A stretch of 64,000 bases of DNA from Trinickia caryophylli (lineage in GTDB: Bacteria > Pseudomonadota > Gammaproteobacteria > Burkholderiales > Burkholderiaceae): contig NZ_CP139970.1 in assembly GCF_034424545.1 (NCBI RefSeq), positions 3,224,001-3,288,000 on the forward strand, given 5' to 3'. The translations under genes were made by a program, and so were the position numbers. Under the pieces are notes generated by a model, which did not search any database, was not told the origin of the DNA, and saw only the letters and a program-made list of their open reading frames with translations. Of this stretch, positions 8,966 to 17,703 are shown piece by piece. The first letter of the stretch is position 1; every line of letters begins with the position of its first letter.

Positions 8966-9865
8966 ATGAGCAAACGCATTCTTGCCGCTTTCGCCACGAG
9001 CATCCTCATCGGTGCGGCCGCTATCGGCACGAGCGCCGCGCCGCGCATCGCGCATGCGCAAGCGAGCGAAGCCGCCCCCGGCACGTCGTTGCAGGCCGCA
9101 GCCGCGCCGCAGCCCCCGGCCGCGCAGCCCCCTTCCGACGCGCCGCCGCCCGCAGCCGCCGAGACGATCACGAACCCCTACGGGCTCGGCGCGCTCTGGA
9201 AGAACGGCGATTTCGTCGCGCGCTTCGTGTTGCTGCTGCTCGTTGTGATGTCGATGGGTAGCTGGTACATCATGGTCACCAAGTTCGTCGAGCAATACCG
9301 CGCCAACCGCCGCGCGCGGCACGCCGACGACAACCTGTGGGCTGCCCCGTCGCTGGCCGAGGGCGTGAAGCAGCTCGACGAGGCCTCGCCGTTTCGCTTC
9401 ATCGCGCAAACGGCGATCGAGGCTGGCGAGCATCACGACGAGGCGCTGCTCGAAGCCGTCGATCGCAACACCTGGATCGACGTCTCGATCGAGCGCGCGA
9501 CCACGAGCGTGTCGAATCGCCTGCAAGACGGGCTCGCCTTCCTCGCAACCGTCGGCTCGACGTCGCCGTTCGTCGGCCTCTTTGGCACCGTCTGGGGGAT
9601 TTATCACGCGCTGACGGCGATCGGCATCGCGGGGCAGGCGTCGATCGACAAGGTGGCCGGCCCGGTCGGCGAGGCGCTGATCATGACGGCGATCGGCCTG
9701 GCCGTCGCCGTGCCGGCCGTGCTTGGCTACAACTTCCTCGTTCGTCGCAACAAGTCGGTGATGGAGCGCGTCCGTGCCTTTGGCGCGCAATTGCACACGG
9801 TGCTGCTCGCGGGTGGCAAGCGCGCGGCGCGTACCGGCCTGAAGGCCGCCAACGCGGTCAACTGA
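8966..9865 (+). CDS. exbB: MotA/TolQ/ExbB proton channel family protein
   Basis: Proton-channel subunit of the TonB motor, 299 residues. It starts with a signal-peptide-like segment (about 1-31, ending AHAQA) and a Pro/Ala linker, features seen in the longer ExbB type. Three membrane segments follow: near 90-108, about 190-215 (LATVGSTSPFVGLFGTVWGIYHAL, the family signature) and about 235-260 (GEALIMTAIGLAVAVPAVLGYN). The ribosome site TGGAG lies 6 bases before the ATG. It follows tonB across a (GAATT)n repeat and is followed by two exbD genes. Confidence 0.93.
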   Translation: MSKRILAAFATSILIGAAAIGTSAAPRIAHAQASEAAPGTSLQAAAAPQPPAAQPPSDAPPPAAAETITNPYGLGALWKNGDFVARFVLLLLVVMSMGSWYIMVTKFVEQYRANRRARHADDNLWAAPSLAEGVKQLDEASPFRFIAQTAIEAGEHHDEALLEAVDRNTWIDVSIERATTSVSNRLQDGLAFLATVGSTSPFVGLFGTVWGIYHALTAIGIAGQASIDKVAGPVGEALIMTAIGLAVAVPAVLGYNFLVRRNKSVMERVRAFGAQLHTVLLAGGKRAARTGLKAANAVN

Positions 9866-9878
9866 GCGGGGTGACGCC

Positions 9879-10304
9879 ATGGCAATGCGCGTTGGCGAAG
9901 CGGAAGGCGAAGACGAAGTCATGGCGGACATCAACACGACGCCGCTCGTCGACGTCATGCTGGTGCTGCTCATCATCTTTCTGATCACGATTCCCGTCGT
10001 GACCCACACGGTGCCGCTTCAGTTGCCGAAGGAAACGGTGCAGCCGCTGCAAACCACGCCAAAGAGCGTCGAGATCGCGATCAATCGCGATGGCGAGTTC
10101 TTCTGGAACGAAACGCATGTCGATGCGGCCGCGCTGCTCGCGCGTCTGAAGGCCGTCTCGGCCATGACGCCGCAACCCGATGTGCACGTACGCGGCGACG
10201 AAGGTACGCGCTACGAATTCATCGGGCGCGTGGTCACGGCGTGCGAGCGGGCCGGTATCGGCAAGGTTTCATTTATCACGCAGCCGCCGGCGCGCGGCGG
10301 CTAG
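9879..10304 (+). CDS. exbD: ExbD/TolR family biopolymer transporter (first copy)
   Basis: Single-pass inner-membrane protein of 141 residues with a periplasmic domain, partner of ExbB. The N-terminal cytoplasmic tail carries EVMADINTTPLVDVMLVLLI, in which the Asp of LVDVML is the proton-carrying residue in the family. It lies 13 bases after exbB. It differs clearly from the next gene after the membrane segment, so the two are not a recent duplication. Confidence 0.93.
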   Translation: MAMRVGEAEGEDEVMADINTTPLVDVMLVLLIIFLITIPVVTHTVPLQLPKETVQPLQTTPKSVEIAINRDGEFFWNETHVDAAALLARLKAVSAMTPQPDVHVRGDEGTRYEFIGRVVTACERAGIGKVSFITQPPARGG

Positions 10305-10313
10305 GAGGCGGCG

Positions 10314-10742
10314 ATGGGAATGAACGTATCTTCGCGTTCGGGCGGCGGCGAGCCTGAAGTGATGGCCGACATCAATACGACGCCGCTCATCGACGTGATG
10401 CTTGTATTGCTGATCATGCTCATCATCACGATCCCGATCCAGATGCATGCGGTGAAGATGAACCTGCCCGTCGGCAACCCGCCGCCGGCCGCGCCGCCCC
10501 AGGTCGTGCAGATCGATATCGACTTCGACGGCACGATCACCTGGAACGGCGCGCCCGTCACCGATCGCGGGGCACTCGAGACGAAGCTCGCGCAGGCGGC
10601 CGCACAGCCGGTGCAGCCCGAGATTCATCTCTTACCGAACAAGCTCGCGCCCTACAAGGTCGTTGCCGAGGTGCTCGCGGCCGCCGAGCGCGAAGGCGCG
10701 ACGAAGATCGGCCTTGTCGGCAACGAGCAGTACATGCAATAG
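10314..10742 (+). CDS. exbD: ExbD/TolR family biopolymer transporter (second copy)
   Basis: Second ExbD of 142 residues, with the same N-terminal motif (MADINTTPLIDVMLVLLI) but a different periplasmic part (IQMHAVKMNLPVGNPPPAAPPQ). AGGAGG precedes the ATG. Only 9 bases separate it from the first copy. Paired exbD genes occur in TonB systems of Xanthomonas and many other Gram-negatives and may form a mixed ExbD dimer; that is known for the family, not shown here. Confidence 0.92.
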   Translation: MGMNVSSRSGGGEPEVMADINTTPLIDVMLVLLIMLIITIPIQMHAVKMNLPVGNPPPAAPPQVVQIDIDFDGTITWNGAPVTDRGALETKLAQAAAQPVQPEIHLLPNKLAPYKVVAEVLAAAEREGATKIGLVGNEQYMQ

Positions 10743-10751
10743 GGAAGGGGA

Positions 10752-11969
10752 ATGCGAACGAACTCTCGACCTTTGGATCGGGCCGCGCTGGCAGCGGCGG
10801 TGACTGCGATGCTCAGCGTGATTGCGCTCGTCGCGATGTGGCCGGCTCACGCTCGTGCGGCGGACTCGCTGCGGCCCGAGCTCGCCAAGCCGCTCAATGC
10901 GGCCCAGGAGCTTTACCGCGCACGCAAATACAAGGACGCACTCGCGAAGATCGACGCGGCCGGCGCCGTGCCGAACAAGACGCCCTACGAGATCTCGGTG
11001 ATCGAGCAGATGCGCGGCGCCGCCGCGATGGGGGCCGGCGACAATGCCACGGCCGCGCGCGCGTACGAATCGTTGCTGAGCGGCGGGCACCTCTCGGGGC
11101 AGGAGGAGGTGCGCATCGAGGCGGTCCTCGCCGGCATCGAGTTTCAGCAGCGCGATTATGCGCACGCCATCGCGACCGGGCAGCGTTATCTGAAGGCCGG
11201 CGGCAACGATCCGCAGATGCGGCTGCTGCTCGCGCAGGCTTACTATCAGTCCAACGACTTCGGCGGCGTGGTGAGGACTCTCAAGCCGGCCATCGACGGC
11301 ATGCTGCGCGCGGGCCAGGCGCCCGATGAAGCGCAGCTCCAGTTGCTCGGCACGAGCGCGTTGCGCGCGAAGGACGATGCGGCTTACCGGAGCGCGCTCG
11401 AAGCGCTCGTTGCCTATCATCCGAAGCCCGCCTATTGGAACGATCTTTTCGCGGCCATCCGCGCGAAACCGGGCTACTCGCCGCGGCTCGATCTCGATCT
11501 TTACCGTCTGCGCCGCGCCACCGGCGCCCTGACGGACGCGGCCGACTATATGGAAATGACGCAGCTCGCGATCGTCGCGGGCACGCCTGCCGAAGCGAAG
11601 CAGGTGGTCGACCAGGGCTTTGCGGCGGGCGTGCTCGGCCACGGCGCGCAGGCCGAGCGCGAGAAACGGCTGCAGGCGCTCGCGGCCAGGCGCGCCGTGG
11701 CACCTGACGACGGCACGCAACCTGTCGCCGCCATCGACCAGGCATTCAATCGGGTATTCGCGGGCAAGGGGGCAGACGGCATCGCCGACATGCAGGCGGC
11801 GATCGCCAAAGGCGGGCTCGATCATGCCGACGAGGCTCAGTTGCATCTGGGCATCGCCTATTACCTCGCCGGGCACAAAGCGCGCGCGCAGCAAGCGTTC
11901 AAAACGGTGAGAGGCACGGACGGCTCCGCCGAACTGGCGCGGCTATGGTTGCTGGTTGCGTCGAAATGA
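10752..11969 (+). CDS. TPR-repeat protein of the TonB operon, exported
   Basis: Protein of 405 residues with an N-terminal signal peptide or anchor (AVTAMLSVIALVAMWPAHARA) and tetratricopeptide-like helical repeats. Repeat-like units include AQELYRARKYKDALAKIDAAG near 50-70, QRDYAHAIATGQRYLKAGG, and DEAQLHLGIAYYLAGHKARAQQAFKTV at the end. TPR proteins accompany ExbB/ExbD/TonB clusters in several proteobacteria, where they help the periplasmic TonB complex. Its stop overlaps the start of yejA (ATGA), so the two are translationally coupled. A role in linking the TonB motor or receptor to the Yej binding protein is inference. Confidence 0.85.
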   Translation: MRTNSRPLDRAALAAAVTAMLSVIALVAMWPAHARAADSLRPELAKPLNAAQELYRARKYKDALAKIDAAGAVPNKTPYEISVIEQMRGAAAMGAGDNATAARAYESLLSGGHLSGQEEVRIEAVLAGIEFQQRDYAHAIATGQRYLKAGGNDPQMRLLLAQAYYQSNDFGGVVRTLKPAIDGMLRAGQAPDEAQLQLLGTSALRAKDDAAYRSALEALVAYHPKPAYWNDLFAAIRAKPGYSPRLDLDLYRLRRATGALTDAADYMEMTQLAIVAGTPAEAKQVVDQGFAAGVLGHGAQAEREKRLQALAARRAVAPDDGTQPVAAIDQAFNRVFAGKGADGIADMQAAIAKGGLDHADEAQLHLGIAYYLAGHKARAQQAFKTVRGTDGSAELARLWLLVASK

Positions 11970-13879
11970 TCGCCCGCGCAACGTTTGGCGCCGCCGCAGC
12001 AGCCGCCGCCCGCGCAATCGCGATTCTCGCGATCGCGGTGCCGGCCGCTGCCGTAGGGTCCGCATCCGCTCGCGCGGCCGCCGCGATCGCGCAATTCGGC
12101 AGCCCGAAGTACGCGGCGGGTTTCACGCACTTCGACTACGCGCAGCCCGATGCGCCTGCGAATGGCGAACTCGTGTTCACCAACTATAACGAGCAGCAAA
12201 GCTACGATTCGATGAACCCGTTCGTCGTTCGCGGCCAGCCGGCGCCCGACGTACGCAACCTCATGTTCGACACGTTGATGCAGCGCAGTTGGGACGAACT
12301 GGCCAGCGAGTACGCGCTGATCGCCGACGACGTCGAAGTCGCCCCCGATGGTCGATCGGCGACGTTCCACATCAATCCGGCTGCGCGCTTTTCGAACGGC
12401 GACGCGATCACGGCCGCCGATGTGAAGTACTCGCTCGCGATGCTGAAAAGCCCCGAGGCCTCCCCGTTGTACGCCTCGCAATTCGCCGCGATCCGCGGTG
12501 CCGAGGTAATCGACCGTCTTACCGTGCGCTTCGATTTCGTCGATGCCTCGCGTGCGTCGGTGCTGATAGCCGGCGATCTGCCCGTGTTTTCGCCGAAATG
12601 GGGCATGCGGCCGGACGGTACGCGCGTGCCGTTCGATCGGATCGCGACGGAGCCGCCCATCGCGAGCGGCCCGTACCTCGTCGAGTCGCGCCCGAACGAC
12701 AAGACGATCACGTATTACCGCAACCCCGCGTATTGGGCATCCGCGCTACCGTCGCGGCGCGGCATGTACCGCTTTCGCCGCATCGCGTTCAAGCTGTACC
12801 TCGATCACTACACGCAGCTCGAAGCGCTGAAGGCCGGAGATTCCGACGTGAACGTCGAGTACAGCTCCACGCAATGGGCACGCAAGTACGTGGGCCGGAA
12901 CTTCGAGAACGGCATGCTGAAAAAGGCGATGTTTGCGGATGGCCCGCCCCAGATGCAGGGCTTCGTCATCAACACGCGCGAGCCGAAGTTCAAGGACAGG
13001 CGCGTGCGTGAAGCACTCGCGCTCGCGTTCGACTACGACTGGATGAACCGGATGATGTTTTATGGCCAGTATCGCCGGCTCGGCAGTTTCTGGCAGGACA
13101 GCCCATTCGGCGCCACGGGCGTGCCGAGCGCAAAGGAACTTGCGCTGCTCGCGCCCTATCGCGCGTCGCTGCCGCCCGCCGTTTTCGGGCCGATGGCGCG
13201 GCCGGCCAGCACGTTGCCGCCGGGCTCGCTGCGTGCCAACCTGCGCCGCGCGCGCGAGCTGCTCGCCGAGGCCGGCTGGCATTATCGCAACGGCGCGCTG
13301 CGCGATGCGAGCGGCACCCCGATGACGGTCGAGATCATCGATGACCAACCGGGCATGGACCGGGTCATCGTGCCGTACACGCAGGCGCTGCAAACCCTCG
13401 GCATCGACGCGCGTATGCGCGAGCTCGACAGCGCCCTCTACGAGAAGCGGCTCGACAACTTCGAGTTCGACATGACGACCTATATCTACCCGCCTGTAAC
13501 GATTCCGGGCATCGAGCTCAAGCGCCGCTTCGCGAGTGCGGCAGCCTCGCAGCCCGGTTCCGAGAACTATCCGGGCGTCCGGTCGGCGGCTGTGGACGCG
13601 CTCGTGCATGCGGCCGTCTCGGCAACGACGCTCGACGATCTCGAGGCGGCCACGCGCGCACTCGATCGCGTGCTCGTGAACGAGTACTACCTCGTGCCTC
13701 AGTACTACATGCCGCATGCGCGCATCGCCTACAAGTCGGTGCTCGGTCACCCGCCGGTCGTGCCCGACAGCTATCAGTACGAAGACTGGGTGATCGACTA
13801 CTGGTATCGCCGCCCCGCGGCGGCGGCAAACGTTGCGCCCGCGGTTGCGCTGGCGCAGGCGCGTACCCGCGAACGATGA
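11966..13879 (+). CDS. yejA: Extracellular solute-binding protein, YejA-like peptide ABC transporter
   Basis: Periplasmic substrate-binding protein of SBP family 5, 637 residues, which delivers ligand to the YejBEF transporter. The E. coli Yej system takes up oligopeptides and the peptide-nucleotide antibiotic microcin C. The N-terminus is an Ala-rich export signal up to about residue 38. Family features include YNEQQSYDSMNPFVVRG, VRFDFVD and the C-terminal VPQYYMPHARIAYKS. The start is the ATG that overlaps the TPR stop (ATGA at 11966-11969); an earlier in-frame start at 11945 is less likely. Confidence 0.9.
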   Translation: MIARATFGAAAAAAARAIAILAIAVPAAAVGSASARAAAAIAQFGSPKYAAGFTHFDYAQPDAPANGELVFTNYNEQQSYDSMNPFVVRGQPAPDVRNLMFDTLMQRSWDELASEYALIADDVEVAPDGRSATFHINPAARFSNGDAITAADVKYSLAMLKSPEASPLYASQFAAIRGAEVIDRLTVRFDFVDASRASVLIAGDLPVFSPKWGMRPDGTRVPFDRIATEPPIASGPYLVESRPNDKTITYYRNPAYWASALPSRRGMYRFRRIAFKLYLDHYTQLEALKAGDSDVNVEYSSTQWARKYVGRNFENGMLKKAMFADGPPQMQGFVINTREPKFKDRRVREALALAFDYDWMNRMMFYGQYRRLGSFWQDSPFGATGVPSAKELALLAPYRASLPPAVFGPMARPASTLPPGSLRANLRRARELLAEAGWHYRNGALRDASGTPMTVEIIDDQPGMDRVIVPYTQALQTLGIDARMRELDSALYEKRLDNFEFDMTTYIYPPVTIPGIELKRRFASAAASQPGSENYPGVRSAAVDALVHAAVSATTLDDLEAATRALDRVLVNEYYLVPQYYMPHARIAYKSVLGHPPVVPDSYQYEDWVIDYWYRRPAAAANVAPAVALAQARTRER

Positions 13880-13886
13880 GGACACC

Positions 13887-14933
13887 ATGTTCGCTTACCT
13901 GTTGAGACGCCTCGTGCTGATGGTGCCGACATTGCTCGGCGTGGTGACGCTGAGCTTCGTCGTCACGCAGTTCGTGCCCGGCGGGCCCGTCGAGCAAATG
14001 GTGATGCAGTTGCGGCGCGGCGCCGCGCATGGCGAAAGCGGCGCGGGCGGTGGCTACCATGGCAGCCAGGGCGTCGACCCGCAGCAAATCGAGCAGATCA
14101 AGAAGCAGTTCGGCTTCGACAAGCCGCCGCTCACGCGCTACGGGCTGATGCTCGCAAGCTACGCGCGGTTCGATCTCGGCCAGTCGTACTTTCAGCACGA
14201 CAGCGTTTGGCACGTGATCCGTGCGCGGCTGCCCGTATCGTTGTCGCTCGGGCTCTGGACCATCGTGCTCACGTACCTGTGCGCCGTGCCGCTCGGCATC
14301 GCGAAGGCGGTGCGCAACGGTTCGCGCTTCGATACGACGACGAGCGTGCTCGTGCTCGTCGGTTACGCGATTCCAGGCTTCGTGCTCGGCGTGCTGCTGC
14401 TCATGCTGTTCGGCGGCGGCACGTTCTGGGATGTATTCCCGATGCGCGGGCTCACGTCGGACGATTTCGATTCGCTCACGCCCGTCGGCAAGGCGCTCGA
14501 CTACCTCTGGCACATGGCGCTGCCGGTCACGGCATCGGTGGTCGGCAATTTTGCCGTGGTGACGATTCTCACGAAGAACACGTTTCTCGAGGAGATCGGG
14601 CGCCAGTACGTGCTGACCGCACGCGCGAAAGGCGTGCCGCGGCGCCAGGTCCTTGGCCGCCACGTGCTGCGCAACGCGGCGATTCCGTTGCTCACGGGGC
14701 TGCCCGCCGCATTCATCGGCGCGTTCCTGAACGGCAACCTGCTGATCGAAACGCTTTTTTCCCTGAACGGCATGGGCCAGCTTTCGTACGATGCCGCGAT
14801 CCGGCGCGACTATCCGGTCGTGCTCGGCTCGCTTTTTCTCTTCACGCTGATCGGCCTTCTCACGAAACTGATTGCTGACGTCTGCTATGTCCTCGTCGAC
14901 CCCCGTATTCAATTCGACAGCCTCGATCGCTGA
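13887..14933 (+). CDS. yejB: ABC transporter permease YejB
   Basis: Inner-membrane permease of 348 residues, DppB/OppB type. It starts MFAYLLRRLVLMVPTLLGVV, the standard first helix, and carries QFVPGGPVEQMV. The insertion between TM1 and TM2 (GVDPQQIEQIKKQFGFDKPPLTRY) is typical of YejB. The EAA-type loop TARAKGVPRRQVLGRHVLRNA contacts the ATPase. GAGGA precedes the ATG. Its end overlaps yejE by 47 bases. Confidence 0.93.
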   Translation: MFAYLLRRLVLMVPTLLGVVTLSFVVTQFVPGGPVEQMVMQLRRGAAHGESGAGGGYHGSQGVDPQQIEQIKKQFGFDKPPLTRYGLMLASYARFDLGQSYFQHDSVWHVIRARLPVSLSLGLWTIVLTYLCAVPLGIAKAVRNGSRFDTTTSVLVLVGYAIPGFVLGVLLLMLFGGGTFWDVFPMRGLTSDDFDSLTPVGKALDYLWHMALPVTASVVGNFAVVTILTKNTFLEEIGRQYVLTARAKGVPRRQVLGRHVLRNAAIPLLTGLPAAFIGAFLNGNLLIETLFSLNGMGQLSYDAAIRRDYPVVLGSLFLFTLIGLLTKLIADVCYVLVDPRIQFDSLDR

Positions 14934-15993
14934 GCCCGCGGCGCGCGCCGCGTCACCGTCGCCGTGGCGACGCACCTGGCTGCGCTTCAAGCGTCAGCGG
15001 CTCGGCTATTGGAGCCTCGTCCTCTTCGCCGTGCTGTTCTTCGCGAGTCTGATGGGCGAGCTGATCGTCAACGACAAGCCGCTCGTCGTCCGCTATGCGG
15101 GGCATTACTACTTCCCGATCTTGAAGACGTATCCCGAGACGGTATTTGGCGGCGATTTCCCGGCGCGAACGAACTATCTCGACCCGTTCATTCGCTCGCG
15201 CCTGAGTACGGGCGGCAACTTCGCCGTCTATCCGCTCGACAGCCACTACTACGACACGATCGATTACTTCGCGTCGCGGCCGTTTCCCGCACCGCCTTCC
15301 TCGTCGTCCTGGCTCGGCACCGATCAGTTCGGCCGCGACGTGCTCGCGCGGCTGCTCTACGGCTTTCGCGTGTCGGTGCTGATGGCGCTGGCGCTGAGCG
15401 CATCGGGTGTTGTGCTCGGCGTGCTGACCGGTGCCGTGCAGGGCTTCTACGGTGGCCGTACCGATCTCGTCGGACAACGTCTCATCGAAATCTGGAGTTC
15501 GATGCCCGACCTCTATCTGCTCATCATTTTCGCGTCGATCTTCGAGCCCACGCTCTGGCTCTTGTTCGTGCTGTTGTCGATGTTCGGCTGGCTCTCGCTT
15601 TCCGACTACGTGCGCGCCGAATTCCTGCGCAACCGGTCGCTCGATTACGTGAGGGCGGCGCGTACGATGGGCCTCTCGAACTGGCAGATCATCTGGCGCC
15701 ACGTGTTGCCCAACAGCCTCACGCCCGTTATAACGTTCCTGCCGTTTCGCATGAGCGCCGCGATTCTCGCGCTGACGAGCCTCGACTTCCTGGGCCTCGG
15801 CGTCGCGCCGCCCACGCCGAGCCTTGGCGAACTGCTGCAGGAGGGCAAGAACAATCTCGATGCGTGGTGGATTTCGGTATCGGCGTTTGCCGCGCTCGTG
15901 CTCACTTTACTGTTGCTGACGTTCATGGGCGATGCGCTTCGCAATGCGCTCGATACCCGCCGCGGCGGCTCGGCATTCCGAGGCGAAAAATGA
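14887..15993 (+). CDS. yejE: ABC transporter permease YejE
   Basis: Second permease, 368 residues, DppC/OppC type. It has a long periplasmic insertion after TM1 (about 60-140, including HYYFPILKTYPETVFGGDFP) that is typical of YejE, then SWLGTDQFGRDVLARLLYG, the usual DppC-family signature, and the EAA loop AARTMGLSNWQIIWRHVLPNS. The ATG at 14887 is inside yejB; an in-frame TTG slightly upstream is less likely. The stop overlaps the yejF start (ATGA). Confidence 0.93.
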   Translation: MSSSTPVFNSTASIAEPAARAASPSPWRRTWLRFKRQRLGYWSLVLFAVLFFASLMGELIVNDKPLVVRYAGHYYFPILKTYPETVFGGDFPARTNYLDPFIRSRLSTGGNFAVYPLDSHYYDTIDYFASRPFPAPPSSSSWLGTDQFGRDVLARLLYGFRVSVLMALALSASGVVLGVLTGAVQGFYGGRTDLVGQRLIEIWSSMPDLYLLIIFASIFEPTLWLLFVLLSMFGWLSLSDYVRAEFLRNRSLDYVRAARTMGLSNWQIIWRHVLPNSLTPVITFLPFRMSAAILALTSLDFLGLGVAPPTPSLGELLQEGKNNLDAWWISVSAFAALVLTLLLLTFMGDALRNALDTRRGGSAFRGEK

Positions 15994-17654
15994 CAATGCG
16001 CGCTCCACTGCTGTCGATCGAGGGCCTGACGATCAGCTTCGGCGAGAAGCGTTGCGTGCATGGACTCGATCTGGCTATCGGGCGCGGCGAGCGCGTCGCG
16101 CTCGTCGGCGAATCCGGCTCCGGCAAAAGCCTGACGGCATTGTCGATTCTGAGGCTCCTCGACGACGCGACCCTCGACGGGCGCATCGTATTCGACGGGG
16201 AAGATCTGCTGAGCAAGAGCGAACGGCAGATGCGCGGCATACGCGGCGGCGACATCGCGATGGTTTTTCAGGAGCCGATGACAGCGCTCAATCCGCTTTT
16301 CACGATCGGCCGGCAGATCGCCGAAAGCCTGCGCCTGCACGAAGGCTTGGCGCCCAACGCCGCCCGTGCACGGGCGATCGAGCTGCTGCATCGCACGGGC
16401 ATTCCCGAGCCGCAGCGGCGCGTCGATTGTTTCGCGCATCAGCTTTCCGGTGGCCAGCGTCAGCGCGCGATGATCGCCATGGCGCTGGCGTGCGGCCCGC
16501 GCCTGCTGCTGGCGGACGAACCGACGACGGCGCTCGACGTCACGGTGCGTCAGCAGATCGTCGACCTGCTGCTCGAGCTGCAAGAGGAGGCGGCACACGA
16601 TCGCGGCATGGCCGTGCTGATGATCACGCACGATCTGCATCTCGTGCAGCGCTTCGCACAGCGCGTGGCGGTGATGGAGAAGGGGGCGCTCGTGGAGACG
16701 AGCGAGACCGCAGCGCTCTTCGCTCATCCGCATCACCCATACACGCAGCGCCTGCTCGACAGCGAGCCGGCGCGCGATATCGCGCCGGTCGCGGATACGG
16801 CCGCTCGCGTGCTCGATGTGCAGGCGCTTGCCGTCGACTATCGGACGCGTGCGAAAGGGCTGCGGGGTCTCTTCGGGGCCGGGCGCTTTCGCGCTGTCGA
16901 CGGTGTCGATTTATTCCTGCGACGCGGGGAGACGCTCGGCATCGTCGGCGAATCGGGCTCGGGCAAATCGAGTCTCGCGGCTACGGTGCTCGGTCTGCAG
17001 CGCGCGGCCGAGGGCGATGTGAAGGTACGCGGACGCTCGCTGGACCGGTACCGGGCGTCACCCGGCGAATGGCGCAGGCTGTGCGCCGCCATGCAGGTCG
17101 TGTTTCAGGATCCGTTCGGCTCGCTCTCGCCGCGCATGACCATCGAGCAGATCGTCGGTGAAGGCCTGCGCGTGCATCGTCCGAAACTCGACGAGCCGGC
17201 ACGCCGTGCGCGCGTGAGTGCGTTGCTCGCCGAGGTGGGCCTCGGCGACGATGCCCTGCCGCGCTACCCGCACGAGTTCTCGGGCGGGCAGCGTCAGCGC
17301 ATCGCGATTGCGCGCGCGCTCGCCGTCGAGCCCGAGCTTCTCGTGCTCGACGAGCCGACGAGCGCGCTCGACGTCTCGGTTCAGCGTCAGGTCCTGAGCC
17401 TGCTTGCGAGCCTGCAAAAGAAGTTCGGCCTCAGCTATCTGCTGATCACGCACGATCTCGCCGTCATTCGGGCGATGGCGCACCGCGTCGTCGTGATGAA
17501 GTCGGGGCGCATCGTGGAGGCGCGCGAAACGCTCGAGCTGTTCGATGCACCCGCGCACGCTTACACACGCTCGCTGCTGTCGGCCTCGCTGTCGGCCTCG
17601 CTGCCGGCACCGCCGCGCGCGGCAACCTCGTCGCTGCGGATCGTGCCCGTTTGA
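15990..17654 (+). CDS. yejF: ABC transporter ATP-binding protein YejF (two ABC domains)
   Basis: Cytoplasmic ATPase of 554 residues with two nucleotide-binding domains fused head to tail, as in E. coli YejF. Walker A motifs are at 40-47 and 320-327 (both GESGSGKS). Signatures are LSGGQRQ (152-158) and FSGGQRQ in the second half, with Walker B LLLADEP and LLVLDEP. The oligopeptide-type region YTQRLLDSEP after the first domain is intact. It energises YejB/YejE. The start codon overlaps the yejE stop. A second in-frame ATG at 15996 is possible. Confidence 0.94.
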   Translation: MTMRAPLLSIEGLTISFGEKRCVHGLDLAIGRGERVALVGESGSGKSLTALSILRLLDDATLDGRIVFDGEDLLSKSERQMRGIRGGDIAMVFQEPMTALNPLFTIGRQIAESLRLHEGLAPNAARARAIELLHRTGIPEPQRRVDCFAHQLSGGQRQRAMIAMALACGPRLLLADEPTTALDVTVRQQIVDLLLELQEEAAHDRGMAVLMITHDLHLVQRFAQRVAVMEKGALVETSETAALFAHPHHPYTQRLLDSEPARDIAPVADTAARVLDVQALAVDYRTRAKGLRGLFGAGRFRAVDGVDLFLRRGETLGIVGESGSGKSSLAATVLGLQRAAEGDVKVRGRSLDRYRASPGEWRRLCAAMQVVFQDPFGSLSPRMTIEQIVGEGLRVHRPKLDEPARRARVSALLAEVGLGDDALPRYPHEFSGGQRQRIAIARALAVEPELLVLDEPTSALDVSVQRQVLSLLASLQKKFGLSYLLITHDLAVIRAMAHRVVVMKSGRIVEARETLELFDAPAHAYTRSLLSASLSASLPAPPRAATSSLRIVPV

Positions 17655-17676
17655 TCCGCCGCGCCGGGATTTTTTT
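17636..17676 (+). terminator. Weak terminator or attenuator after yejF
   Basis: A 7-bp stem (GCGGATC with GATCCGC, 10-base loop) spans the yejF stop codon. Ten bases later there is a run of seven T. The gap between stem and T-run makes it a poor intrinsic terminator; it may reduce read-through into the POT gene. Confidence 0.35.
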
Positions 17677-17703
17677 CAACCGCCCATACCGACGGACTCA
17701 TCG

